From: Chrysomallon squamiferum
Taxonomy: Eukaryota; Mollusca; Gastropoda; Neomphalida; Peltospiridae
Assembly (NCBI GenBank): GCA_012295275.1
Contig: CM022672.1
Span: 2,147,943 to 2,211,942, forward strand
Reading direction: 5' to 3'
Length of the DNA stretch: 64,000 nt
Under the pieces are notes generated by a model, which saw only the letters and a program-made list of their open reading frames with translations, was not told the DNA's origin and searched no databases. Position 1 is the stretch's first letter. The number at the start of each line of letters is the position of its first letter. Below, in pieces: positions 1 through 12,310 of this stretch. The position numbers were made by a program, and so were the translations under genes.

Positions 1-440
1 ATTTTCTATTTTATTTTTTTTATATATATCTAAATGACATGCAGTGACTGGCTGTCTTCAGATGCTCTAACAAACCTGACAGTAAAATAGTGCTGGGAGT
101 CATTTGGGGCTCCATTTTGGTTAACTCTGGTAATGAATACTTTGAAATGTGAGTCTCTGGTGTCTACACCTTTCAGTTACCACGTACAAGCTGATTTAAT
201 TATTTCAACTTACAGATTAATCTGCACTTCACATTTTGCTGTGTCCTCATTCGTGTTTTATTTTGACTAATTGCTAGGAATTGTTGATTATCCATTTTTC
301 CACCCATGCATCAATTCATCCATTATGTTTGTTTGTTGTTGTTGTTTTTTTGTCTTCCTTTCTGTTGATGTATTTATCAATCTGTTTCTGTTTGTTTATT
401 GAATAAAATATTAAGCAATTAACTGTTGGACTCTAACTCT
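1..440. other. AT-rich non-coding DNA
   Basis: No open frame of usable length or composition is visible on either strand. A short GTT run near 330-345 is the only structure. Intergenic or intronic DNA is the likely reading. Confidence 0.5.
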
Positions 441-1370
441 CATCTGTCTGTGTAGCTATACATCCATTCACCCACCTGACTGTCTATCTATACATCCATT
501 CACCCACCTGACTGTCTATATATACATCCATTCACCCACCTGTCTGTCTATACATCCATTCACCCACCTGTCTGTCTATCTATACATCCATTCACCCACC
601 TGTCTGTCTATCTATACATCCATTCACCCACCTGACTGTCTATCTATGCATCCATTCACCCACCTGTCTGTCTATCTATACATCCATTCACCCACCTGTC
701 TGTCTATCTATACATCCATTCACCCACGTAACTGTCTATCTATACATCCATTCACCCTGTCTGTCTATCTATACATCCATTCACCCACCTGACTGTCTAT
801 CTATACATCCATTCACCCATCTGACTGTCTATATATACATCCATTCACCCACCTGTCTGTCTATCTATACATCCATTCACCCACCTGTCTGTCTATCTAT
901 ACATCCATTCACCCACCTGTCTGTCTATCTATACATCCATTCACCCACCTGTCTGTCTATCTATACAATCCATTCACCCACCTGACTGTCTATCTATACA
1001 TCCATTCACCCACCTGTCTGTCTATCTATACATCCATTCACCCACGTAACTGTCTATCTATACATCCATTCACCCACGTAACTGTCTATCTATACATCCA
1101 TTGACCCACGTAACTGTCTATCTATACATCCATTCACCCACGTAACTATCTATACATCCATTCACCCACGTAACTGTCTATCTATACATCCATTCACCCA
1201 CCTGTCGGTCTATCTATACATCCATTCACCCACCTGTCTGTCTATCTATACATCCATTCACCCACGTAACTATCTATACATCCATTCACCCACGTAACTG
1301 TCTATCTATACATCCATTCACCCACCTGTCGGTCTATCTATACATCCATTCACCCATCTGACTGTCAATC
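441..1370. repeat. 32-bp minisatellite, about 29 copies
   Basis: A tandem array whose core, TACATCCATTCACCCACCTG, recurs every 32 bases, with CTGTCTATCTA as the linker. By eye there are about 29 copies. Variants alternate between CCTGTCTG, CCTGACTG and CGTAACTG after the core. Some units are shortened by four bases, and one carries an extra A (near 965). The variants cluster: CGTAAC units are concentrated at about 1040-1310. That pattern suggests local amplification of sub-blocks. No coding role is apparent. Confidence 0.93.
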
Positions 1371-2039
1371 TCTGCCTATCTATCTTCCTGCTACTCACCT
1401 ACCGTTCTGTTTATTGATAAATTCCTCCATCTACTTGTTACATCTATGTGTGTCTTCGTGTCCTTAATGTTAAAAATAATTACAATAACAAAAACAAAAA
1501 CTGTTTAAATAGTCCGTATCCTGTATGCAGCATTTTAATTAAAAAAAAAAAAAGAAAAAAAAAAAAAAAAAAAGTCGTTAATTTGCTGTAATGGCTCATA
1601 TTATTAATTTATCTAATTAACACATATCTTTACTAAATTAAATTTTTCAAAGTCAATTCATCAAAAAAAAAAGCCATTTATTTATAATTGCAGCAAAGAT
1701 TATCATTTCATTTTTTTTCTTAAATCATCTAAATATCTTTTTGAAATTATATTTTCAGTATAAACTGGATAGTAAATGGTAAAAAGAAAATGAACTGACA
1801 TAAGCAATTTATTTATGATGTCAGACATTATGTCTTAAAAGATATATGGTTTTTCTTCATTTAGGATTAGTCGAGAAGTTTGACACACATTATTAAATCT
1901 TCATGATATGACTTTTGTTGTTATCCAGCCATCATTGTAGGTAATGGCAAGATGTGATGTGTAGATAAATTTCTATATTTATGGGCACTGACCAAAATTA
2001 CATCTTCCTGGATGAAAACTATGTTTACTTCATTATTTG

Positions 2040-2084
<45 letters not shown>

Positions 2085-2640
2085 CAAAGTTATTTCTTTA
2101 GTATTTAATTGCTGTTTTAGATCTTAAAACAGCATTTAAAAATAACAAATAAATTGTTTTTATTTAAGAACTAATTTTGTCTTGAAGTGTAAATTTTTGT
2201 GGGCTAAAATGATATCAGTACCTTTGCAGGATAAAGTTGGCATTGTCAGACAGTATCCAGGTATTCAATATACCTATATAACTGTATAACCACACACACA
2301 CAAAAAAAAACAAAAAAAAAAAACGTCATTACTTTTACATAACGATGTTAAAATATGAATGTTTCTGAAACCACAAAACTGTGAAAGAAATATTGGTCCA
2401 TAAAAACGAAGCTGGAATTTGCCCAGGCAATAAACTGCCGCTTTAGAAAGAGTGAATTATTTAGCTTTCAGATGATCCACGATCTTGCTGTATTATATTT
2501 ACTTTGTGAAATATAATTGATTGCTGCATTGAACCGTAGGAGATTATAACTGTAAATGACAGAGTTGTGTGAGAAAAACATTAATTATTTCCATCTGTAT
2601 TTCAAACGTTTTGTGATAACTTTGTAACAGGCTTTCAGAA
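1371..2640. other. AT-rich non-coding DNA with an A tract and an (AT)n run
   Basis: The stretch holds an A-rich tract at about 1540-1573 and a perfect (AT)n run at 2053-2080. I see no gene-like open frame. Confidence 0.5.
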
Positions 2641-3240
2641 TGAAATTAATGTTCTGTTGTTTATCAATGATTTTTTAAATTTTTTAACATGTATAGATAC
2701 ATATGAAATTATCTCAGTGCTTAAATATGTTGTCATTTATGTGTGTTGTGATTGGTATCTTTCTCCAGATAAACCGATATCAATATCGTATTATACTATA
2801 TTTTATAATGTTATTAATTATCGTGATTTTATTCAACAGAAAGAGAGATATACTGTCATCGATATAGCATTTAAACACAATCAGTTATGTGAGAACAAGA
2901 ACACATGTACTATTTTTATTTGATATGGCTTTTTTTTTTCAGCAGCAACACACATATTTTCAAAGTATTTATATGCTATTATTTATATTTATTTTTTCAA
3001 CAGAAAGTCAGATATATTATTATCTGTATAGTACTTAATTTTTGAGTAATGATTTTTCTTCAGCTGTAAAAGATATACTATTATCTAAATAGTACTTTTA
3101 TCATTTATGTATGATTATTTTCAACATTATTAACTATACTGTTATCTATACAGTACTTATATGCTATTATTTTCTTTAATTTTAATTTTGTTTTTATTCA
3201 GCAGGAAAAGATATACTTTATTTATTTTACATGATACTTA
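2641..3240. repeat. Degenerate tandem-repeat region
   Basis: Diverged copies of a motif resembling CAACAGAAAGAGATATACT, followed by TATCTGTATAGTACTTA, recur about every 60-100 bases (near 2837, 2999, 3068, 3130 and 3200). The short open frame at 2657-2923 lies inside the array and is AT-driven, so I do not treat it as a gene. Confidence 0.45.
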
Positions 3241-5657
3241 AACCTTTACTTTAAAACCGTTCTTGACCTGTGAATCACCTCCAGTGAGTTCTGACTGATG
3301 ACAAATAAACAGCTTTTCAAGATGAGATTACCAAATTTCCATGGAGTCTTAATAAATTACCTGTTTTGTTGTCTTACTGAAAGCTTTTACTATAATTGCC
3401 TTATGTGTTACGCAACTCGAAATGAGTGAACATTTGTCTTAATATGCAATTTGAACTGAATAAGAACTAAGTAAATAAATGATGGCTGGGACATGAAATA
3501 GTCAAGTGATTACCTTAAGTGGGATCGATCTTGTGGCCCTTCAAAGCTTTAGGTTTTGCACTCTTGAGTACAAACTTCAAAAAAACCCTTCTAAATGATC
3601 AGAGTGAACAACTTAGCTCTGTGTGTTGATAACTGTTAACACAATTACACGGAATTACAGGGAATGATTCATGCACGTTTGTCAAGGACAAAACATTTAT
3701 CTCAATAAAATCAGGAGCAGTTTAAGAGATAATCTTTTTACAATTTTGTCAAAAAAACAACAAAAAAAACAGCATCTTTATTATCAAGCACAATACAGCA
3801 TGTGCACTTTTCTTCCATTTACTTTTTTATTTATTTCTTTTTCTTGTCTTTTTTTCTTTTTTTTTTTTTTTATGGTTTTCTCTGGTTTTTATAACTGTTG
3901 TCAAATCAGTCTGGTAGTACAGACTATAATTTGTTTTCTCAGCATTTGAAGATTTGTAGATTTTCTTTTTCATGAATATTCATCATTTTTATTGTCACTC
4001 TTAAGCTGATGCATTGGAATATTGCATGAATGAAGCTCTTGTGTGTTCTCAAATAAAAATTGTTCGTCAGTGGTTAAGCACAGATTTTGTCTTGATTAGT
4101 CTTGTTGCGTAACAGTCTTCAGGAATTCATATCTCTTATCTCCCTGTGGACTCTTATAAAAACAATCATTTTCATATTCATTATCATTTGTTAACATCCA
4201 AGTGTTTGTAAAAAATGGTGTAATGCCTGTGAAATGTTTAAAGAAACGTGTCTGATGCCATTAAAAAAACACAAAAAAAACCCACAACTTCTCTGACATT
4301 AATATATATGATTTTTTAAAATTAAGAATCAAATTCTTCTACATATTCCTCAAGGAAGGTTTGTTTTAAGTAATTCATGCAAAGGAAAAATAATGTGTCT
4401 GAATGAAATACTGGGATTACACAATGACAAATATAAAGTGTAATTTAGATTTATGACTTTAAGTTTAGAATTAGGAATAATATTTATATGTGTAAAATAA
4501 ATGAGCTAATTAAAGGTAAAATATAAAAACTGCTCTGTACTGACCTGAATATTGACTGGTCATTAGATCATTCCTTGCAGAAATGCTCATATCAAAGGTC
4601 ATTGTAAATGCTTTCTTGCCCACTAATGGGAAGGCACCTGTAAAATAATTCAGTGCTGCTACTCATTCAATTTTTCCTTCTATCACTTCATCATTACCTT
4701 TAGGTATTGGCTACATAAAAATAAAATTAATATTAATCATGCTCTGTGACTGATTTTTCAAAGGCTGCAGTAGCTATTTCTTGTTTATGAGATGGTTTAT
4801 GCAAAAAGATCATTCCTGCTAATTGAAAAAGAATCGACTGCTGTTTGACAGTAATGGGATTTCTCTCAGCCTATCTCTTTAGTGCTTTTATATATGTGAT
4901 GTTGTGTTATCACAAACATAGAAATCATCCTAATGAGTATGTCATTAAATAAAATACTTCTACCTTTGAAAAAGAGTATATCTTCAAAACTGAAGATAAT
5001 AATAATGATAATAATAACAATAATAATAACAATTTTAAAAAGACACCCACCTCTGTTACAGCATAGGCAATTCATATAAGCAGAAAACTATTTACTACTG
5101 CATGAATTTTGTTAAACCAGTCACAGGGCACTGGCTGGAATGTGAAAATGACCTTTTGGCTACACTGAGGAGAATAGAGACATTACCAGTTTTAATCTCT
5201 GAAATATATTTAAATAATAATGATAATTATAATAATGACAATAATAATGATGATGATGATGATGATAAAAAATAGAAGAATTCCTATCAGTCGGTATTAC
5301 ATTATACTATAACATTAGTTTGTAACAAAACTGAATCAGGTTATGAAAACAATTTGAAAATTCTCTAATCCTGTAGTACTGCTGACAATTTATACAATAT
5401 TAAAAAGGACTAATGCTTTTCATTAATGTAATATTGGATTTGGTGAAATAATTGGCAGCTAAACAGAAAGAAGGATGGCAAACATCCAGAAGCATTGACA
5501 ACTTGGTACATTTTAATGCTAATTGCTATTAGGATGTCTAGATATCTAGTTGTTTTTTTTGTTTTTGTTTTTTTGAAAAACGGTGTTCTGAAACTCACTG
5601 CCATAACTACTCTTGCTGATTAATAATGAGGGATATTTTATACACATATCTTACCAG
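3241..5657. other. AT-rich non-coding DNA
   Basis: No convincing exon is visible. Minor features are a T tract at about 3850-3872 and AAT/GAT trinucleotide runs at about 4997-5031 and 5213-5265. A tRNA-like fragment, GGGATCGATCTTGTGGCCC, lies near 3521 and is too short to call. Confidence 0.45.
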
Positions 5658-5843
5658 CACCTGGAAAGAACATATCACAACAGTCAGCAACAAATACATG
5701 ATTTAAACCAAAACAAAAAACTGCTGTTTCAGAGACTGCAGTATTTGAATTGGCATTTACAGACGTGTGTTGAAACAAGAAAACACACAGTGGCTGAACT
5801 GAAGAGAGTTGATCCTGTTACCGGTCACACCTCTGGACAATGA
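5658..5843 (+). CDS. Possible terminal coding exon of an unrecognised protein (coiled-coil-like)
   Basis: The frame is open from an ATG at 5613. I prefer to read it as an exon starting after the CTTACCAG acceptor that ends at 5657. From there the frame runs 61 codons to a TGA at 5841-5843. The residues are rich in Gln, Leu, Lys, Glu and His (for example RTYHNSQQQIHDLNQNK and QRLQYLNWHLQTC). This is typical of an amphipathic helix or coiled coil and unlike the poly-Phe, poly-Asn or poly-Leu frames elsewhere in the window. GC content rises locally. An AATAAA lies downstream at 6127-6132, so a 3' UTR of about 300 bases is possible. The upstream exons are not found. The polypyrimidine tract at the acceptor is weak. 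I do not recognise the family, and a relic of a mobile element or a chance open frame remains possible. Confidence 0.3.
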   Translation, partial: HLERTYHNSQQQIHDLNQNKKLLFQRLQYLNWHLQTCVETRKHTVAELKRVDPVTGHTSGQ

Positions 5844-6126
5844 CCACTGCATTATGGCCTGATGAATCATCGAGAATGGACAAGAAAATCATCGAAATCG
5901 GGGTTGGAAAAGGGAAAATTCAGAAACCCAGATAATTTAGGTTCTTAGCAATACCATATTTGCTAAATAATATCTATGATTTTTTTGAATTAAGAAAATT
6001 CAGAAAATCATTCTTTTTTTTTTCTTTTTTTTTAAATGATGTATAGTAACCAACCAATAATGATGAATGATAATTTTGTTTCTTAGCAATACCATATTTA
6101 CTGAAAATACCTTAACATGTATTTGT

Positions 6127-6132
6127 AATAAA
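6127..6132 (+). promoter_or_regulatory. AATAAA polyadenylation-signal match
   Basis: An AATAAA hexamer lies 284 bases after the stop of the candidate exon at 5658-5843. In DNA this AT-rich the motif is common by chance, so its value depends on that exon being real. Confidence 0.15.
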
Positions 6133-6325
6133 CACAGAAAGAAAATCAGTGACATGCGGGTTATTCTTGTGGCAAATTGTTAACCTAACCGATAACCCTA
6201 CATGCAATCTAATTTTGACATCTGAATACCAATTATATAGAAACTGCCCTGTTCTTCAATTGAAACTAACACACATCGTTAGCTAGATCATTATTTGTCA
6301 ATAGAAAATGTTTTTGTAATGGAAT

Positions 6326-6328
<3 letters not shown>

Positions 6329-6397
<69 letters not shown>
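6329..6397. repeat. (GA)n microsatellite
   Basis: A perfect GA dinucleotide run of about 69 bases. Flanking DNA from 5844 to 7170 is otherwise AT-rich with no gene seen. Confidence 0.97.
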
Positions 6398-6399
<2 letters not shown>

Positions 6400-7169
6400 A
6401 ACTAGAGACAAAGACAAACTGAAAGAAAGAGAGGTTCTGCCAGCGTGGATGAAGTACATATAAAAGCAAAACAAATATTGATCCAAGCTGTTGCTGTGTT
6501 TGTTCATCCATAAAATTATTCTGCAGTTTAAGTGAATTAGAAAAATAACACAATTGTTGTTTAAAAGTAATGATTCAGTGGTATATATCCATATCCTTTG
6601 TTGATTTATAGATTAATCAATTAATTACTGCATAGCTGCAATCAAGATTAAAACTCTAATTAATGCAATTAATTGTGTTTCCATTCTCTTTATATTTATG
6701 GTCTTATATGCAAGCCTTATGTTATTAAGCCACATAGTTGAATACTGTGACATATTTATACACAAAAATGTGTTGAGGTCATCACTGAATACAGTTTCTT
6801 CTCTCCTTCCTTGATTTTTTTTTCCTTGTTTCCTTCCCACTTTTCATCATCTATGTGAATTATATTGATACGAAAGTTTAGAAAATGCAGCTGAGAAAAT
6901 TAGTTTTATGTGAATTTCAGAGCTCAATGATTTTCAAATCGTGCAGTTCACACATTCTCACCAAAGCCAATTTTAAAGATTTTTTTTTTTTTTAAATTTG
7001 TATTAGTGGAAATGAGAAGTTTGCAGTTGTACAAATAACACTGATTGCATTGGCACACCTACAAGAGCAGATAACTCAAGCATGCATTTGAATCATTAGT
7101 ATAATTTTTGAAGCACTTTGTTTTTTGTGCTTTAAATTTTTATGAAGTACACAGTAAATTATTGATGAA

Positions 7170-7510
7170 CCATTTCTCTTTTTACATTTTACTTTCTTTC
7201 TTTCATTTCACGTTATTCTTTCTTTTATATCGTGTTCTTTTTTCTTTTTCTTTCAACATAAATCTTTTTGTTGTTTTTTATCCTTCCTTCCTTCCTCTTG
7301 TTTCTTTTTTCTTCCTTCAGGTCCTTCTTCCTTTGTTTCCTCATATTTAACTCTTTTTTTTTGGTTTTATTTTTTCTCTTCTTTTTTTCTGCTTTCTTCA
7401 CTTTTCCTTCCTTCCTTCCTCTTTTTCTTTCCTTTTTTTTTTTCATTCTTGCTTCCATTTTAAAAATTGTTTCCTGTTGTCTCTTCTTCATTCATTTCTT
7501 TTTAATTTTA
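7170..7510. repeat. Polypyrimidine CTTC/TTTC-rich tract
   Basis: About 340 bases of almost pure pyrimidine on the plus strand, built from CCTT and TTTC motifs. Long Phe/Leu/Ser or Lys/Arg/Glu frames on both strands are composition artefacts. Such tracts can form triplex DNA. Confidence 0.8.
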
Positions 7511-8289
7511 ACCTAATTAACATTTCAAATCCTTCATTAAATTGCCTTAAAAGGCAAGCAACAAACAAAAACATATATTTAATTTCTTTTTTTTTAACGT
7601 CAGTTAATCAAAATATTTTCATTTGTGCACACTAAGGATTAACTGCAAACTTTATTACAGATGGGTTCTTGACAAACAAACAGAGTGTGACCTGCAGTTT
7701 AATTTGGAGCTAATGTTAGACAATCTTTGCTTAAATAAAATGAGCTAGGTTTACCAGAACTAGAACGTTACTTTGATTTCAATAATATCATCAGATTTTC
7801 TCAGAAATGAAAGCCAGTCATATGTGGAAAGAAGGGATTTTCAAGTCTCAGTATTTGTTCTGTTAAAGCAACATTTCTTTTTAGTATACAACTCTGAGTG
7901 TGTTTATAAACACAGACATTTTTCCTGTGATAGTAAAAGTTGAATCATGTATACAGATATACCAGTGGATCACTCAGTAAAGCATAAACTCACATCAGGT
8001 GTTTGATGTTATGCAGATAAATCAACAAGTATGACAGTATAATAGATTTCTGTATCGAATAAAATGGAGTTCAAAAGGCTTACAATAGACAAAGAAGTTT
8101 AATATTACAGTAGAAGATTACACACACTGAACTTAACGATATACAAGTATTGCATTGTTTTATTTTTTCCATATGTATTTTAATATATATGTATATATAT
8201 ATATGAATGAGTTTTGAACAATACTTCAGTAAAGTAGAGCTCAGTCATATCAAGGTTATTCGATGTATCACGTTTAAAACAGATAACAT
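7511..8289. other. AT-rich non-coding DNA
   Basis: No coding signal is visible. A short (AT)n/(GTAT)n run lies at about 8180-8205. Confidence 0.45.
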
Positions 8290-8558
8290 GTAGTTCAAAA
8301 TTTTTCATTGTATCAACATTTAGAACAGATATATTGCTGTTTGCTATTCAACGTTTAACTTAGATATCACACTGTTCAGTATTGTCCACTTTATCAGTAT
8401 TTAACATAGATAACATATTGCTCTGAATAATTCTGTATCAACAGTTAACGGATATATATTGTTCAGTCACATTCGCTGTTTCAACATTTAACATATACAC
8501 ACTGTTAGTCACATTCATTATATCAACATTTAACAGACATACTGTTCAGTCCTATTCA

Positions 8559-8596
<38 letters not shown>

Positions 8597-8730
8597 CAGT
8601 CCTATTCAGTATATCAACATTTAACATTGATAAATTGTTTAGTCCTATTCACAATATCAACATTTAATATATATATATATATATATATATACTGTTTAGT
8701 CCTATTCAGTATATCAATGTTTAACATGGA
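8290..8730. repeat. Degenerate tandem array with embedded (AT)n
   Basis: A diverged unit containing TATCAACATTTAACATAGAT and TGTTCAGTCCTATTCA recurs at about 8311, 8392, 8436, 8480, 8521, 8612, 8655 and 8712. Two (AT)n runs (8563-8592 and 8669-8690) have expanded inside units. Spacing varies from about 40 to 90 bases. Confidence 0.7.
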
Positions 8731-8998
8731 AATCACATTACTCAGTGGCATCCATTGCTTATTGTTTAGGAGTAGCATTTACTCTACACATGTTTGTGTA
8801 ATGAACACTTAACACAGATATCAGTGGCATTTAATGTTTATTATTTCAGATTATCTCTTACTGTATACTTGTTTAGATAATCAACATTTAAGACAGGAAT
8901 CATGTAATTTGCTCTATCTGACATCTACCACACTGGCCTGTGCCAGCAAACTGTCATTGAGCTAACAGGTGAGTGGGATGCTTGGTTTTGTGTTACAG

Positions 8999-9074
8999 GC
9001 CAACTGCCCACCCATCACAGGAATTAGACAAGAGATACCTGACAGTGTCAGCATGGTGCCCAGACCGGACGAAG
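8999..9074 (+). other. Candidate 76-bp exon or old element fragment
   Basis: A GC-richer segment follows a T-rich acceptor (TTTTGTGTTACAG, ending 8998) and ends at a GT (9075). Two of the three plus frames are open throughout. One reads ANCPPITGIRQEIPDSVSMV and onwards. A consensus-like donor (ACAG then GTGAGT) also sits at 8969, only 30 bases before the acceptor and too close to form an intron with it. The segment stands out from the AT-rich surroundings but matches no family I know. Confidence 0.15.
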
Positions 9075-10540
9075 GTTAAATCATTCTGAATGGTTGCAAT
9101 CATTTTTAATGGGACTTCAGATTTAATTAGAGAAAGAGATTTAATCAGAGACTGGCAGTGTTGATACTGACATCAGAATGTCTCTACATGTGATATAAAA
9201 TCAAGTTATTTTTGAAGGGTTTCTGCATTCATTTTCAGATGTATTGCTAAAAATTAAAGAAATAAAAATTATAATAATAATAATAATTGTTGTTTCAGTT
9301 TTTTGAATACATTTTTTGTGTAGGTAATGTTCAAAATTCAGTTTTAATGGTATCACTGGGAAAAAACCTGTCTACTTATAAAAGGAATTTAAAAGATGAA
9401 AATGTCTGTCTTTTATGTGCTGCAGTTTTAGTTAGGTTTCAAATACATCCTAAATGTGGCACTAAATCAAATTTTATTTTCAGTAATGCCATAACAAAAT
9501 ATCTCTTGTGTTAGCTTGTGTGTTGAATTCCAAGCTGTAAATGTCTGTGCAGATAATGATTATGGTTCTAAGATCAGATTTTAAGACTTTCACTAAATGA
9601 TTCTATCTTATTTTAACTTTTGCTCTTGATTTCATTAATGATATAAACGTCTACACCATTCTTGTCAGTAGAGAACTATTAATGTGTCAAAGAATAAGAT
9701 TAAACACATAATATAAAAAGTCCAAGGTATTCCATGTTGTTTTAACTTCTGCATTTCATTACAGTTCCTTTTAGTGCAGTACTTGTTAATGGATCAAACA
9801 AATTTTAAAAAGGACATCAAATGATCAATATGGTAAAAAGTTAAGTTTTAGAAAAAACATTTAAAAATTCAGTTATTTTAAATTCAGCCCTTGATTTCAT
9901 TAGAGCTGCAAAACTTTCTACCCAATTCCTGTAAGAAGAGCACTTTCACCAGAATTCGTTTTCATTACAAAAACACCAAAACCTTATCGTTCAATGACTC
10001 CTCCAGACACAATAAAGAATTTGTTAATGTGAATATATAACTCTCATATTAACATTCTGTTTTCAAGAATATTAACAGCAGCAAAGATAACTGGTTATCT
10101 CTTGCTCAAGATACTGTTACTTGCATCATCTTTCAGTACAACACTATGAATGTTCTGTAAAGTCTAAAAATATTTTACAATTCCTTTTCAACAGTATCAT
10201 TAGGAAAGAAATTCAGCTAAGCCTGTTGTTTTAACCTAATATATAGAATTTATTTAAGATATGGACTGTCTACATGCCTATCATTCTGCCATGCCACTGA
10301 AAAAAGATATGTTGTAATGATTTGATGGTGATATTTATTTCAAGGTTATCAGTAAAAAAACAAAAAATATTTTTGATTTAACAGGTGATGAAGATTTACT
10401 TAGGTATTTTCATTTCAGTATGATTGTAGTTAATGAATCATACAAAATGTGTTACAGAGCTAAATGTTTTTATATTTCTTTTTGTGATTGTCTAGATTTC
10501 AAAAAAGGTTTGAAAAAAACAGATAAAATAAAAAAGGTGT
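9075..10540. other. AT-rich non-coding DNA
   Basis: A short AAT run lies at about 9271-9289. I see no supported gene, RNA or mobile element. Confidence 0.45.
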
Positions 10541-10788
10541 GTATAAACACACATATATTCACAAACACACACACACACATTAAAATACAGTGCACACAGA
10601 CAAACACAAAATACAACATACATACATACATGTGCCTACACTTGCAGACAGATACACACAAACATCTATATACATTATGCACACACATACATTTATATAT
10701 ATACTGACAGATGTGCAAACACACACACACACCTACATACCTACATTATGCACACGTATATTTATAAATACATACACAGAGGTGTGTG

Positions 10789-10819
<31 letters not shown>

Positions 10820-10820
10820 A
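10540..10820. repeat. Interrupted (CA)n / ACAT repeat
   Basis: ACAC, ACAT and ATAC motifs run for about 280 bases and end in a perfect (CA)n at about 10790-10817. His/Thr- and Cys/Val-rich frames across it are repeat artefacts. Confidence 0.9.
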
Positions 10821-12119
10821 TACATAAACTTGTACACCACACACTATGGAGGCAATGTTCTTTTTCAGAAATATCAATTAAAAAATAATTGCTGCTTGAG
10901 ATTTCATCAGAGAAGCCAGTTGATAGTTGTAACGACTCAGAATGTGTTAAGCATTAATTTTACTCTTCAAAAGCATCAATAGAAATTTGATGTTCTAACT
11001 CCTACTCTATTCTGCTACTGTCAATGGTGTACCTATGCATGCACAAGAAAGCAGAAAGAACTTCAAGAGTATTTATATCAGTGTGCAAATAGTTTAATCA
11101 AAACTGAAACAACAGTCTATGATTAGCAGATCTGAACCATATGGGATTTTGTGATTTTATGACATAAACCACTTAGGTGTCTGTGTAATTACGAACTAGA
11201 TACATTACTTGTGTAAAGATGGTTTATTGGCAGAAGAATGATGTAGTCTTTAAAAACCCATTGGATTTTGTTAAAAGGAAAGACAGATTGAGAGATAAAA
11301 AAAAAAACCAAAAACTACAAAAAAACAGAGACATATGCATATACACAAACACACAAAAAAAACATCTTCCTAATAATGTTAACATGATCTATGACAAATG
11401 TAAATATTTACATTTTCACCACACACATTCAGTAGAGCCAGAACTAGGGCAAAGGAGAAATTAAAAAAAATATATAAAGAAAGAAACAGAGATATAATAA
11501 AAATATATATTTTAGAATTAGTTACTGTACGTTAAAAGACAGATGAAAGGTAAATGAAAAATATTTAAGTGGACAGCCAGAGAGAGAGAGAGAGAGAAAA
11601 TGAAGGATAAAAATAAATATTCTTAAAAATACCTACTGACCTACACTTTTTTTTATGTCTACATAACAACCATTTTCCTCTCCTTCACTCACTCTCTCTT
11701 CTCTTCCCATTTTCTTTCTCTATAAATCCATCACTAACAGGCATCCATTCATAAATAATGTGTAAGGTGAAACAGTCTGCTTAAAGTTAGCTCAATTTAA
11801 CAACCCTATTGCAAAACAATCATGACACTGAAGTCCACTGAGTGTTGAAGACTGTGGAACATTAGTTCCATTTTATTACCTGGTCTAGGTGTTAGTTCAT
11901 ACAGTGCATACAAGTTTATTATTTCTTTTCTTCTTTTCTCGAACCTCTCTTACTTTTGTCTTTTCCTATCATAATTCATCAGAGTCTGGGAATAGAATTA
12001 AAGCCTAATAAAACCTTGTGTTGTGCGATATTGTTAAAAGCATTTACGATGATGCGCATCTTCATTCCACATCATTAGTTACAACTGTTTTGAAAACACT
12101 CAGTGAGACATAGATGTGA
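10821..12119. other. AT-rich non-coding DNA
   Basis: A short GA run at about 11579-11596 and A-rich patches are the only structure. No gene is supported. Confidence 0.45.
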
Positions 12120-12310
12120 ACTTGTTTATGTGTCTGCCAAGTTGTGCAAGAGATCTTTCAAGTCAGACGTTCGTCGTTCGCCAGTGGAAGAAGATTAGCT
12201 CGGTGAAGTGTGCAGATTCTGATTTATTTAACACTTGCTTGCGTTACTTATCAATAGCTGTTTTGTGATATTCATCAATATTGAATAAATCTTGTTGACT
12301 TATCTCAGTT
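12120..12310 (+). other. CpG-containing segment, possibly an LTR-like or promoter relic
   Basis: In otherwise CpG-poor DNA, 12167-12210 has several CpGs (CAGACGTTCGTCGTTCGCCA). It is followed by TGATTTATTTAACAC and then AATAAATCTTGTTGACTTAT near 12283. The order of a CpG-rich block, then AATAAA, then a TTG-rich tail resembles the R-U5 part of an LTR. I cannot define terminal TG/CA ends, a target-site duplication or internal genes. It could equally be a promoter remnant. Confidence 0.15.

Noticed and set aside
441-1370. CRISPR-like array of direct repeats
   Set aside because: There are no distinct spacers: the whole 32-bp unit repeats, and the context is animal genomic DNA. It is a minisatellite.
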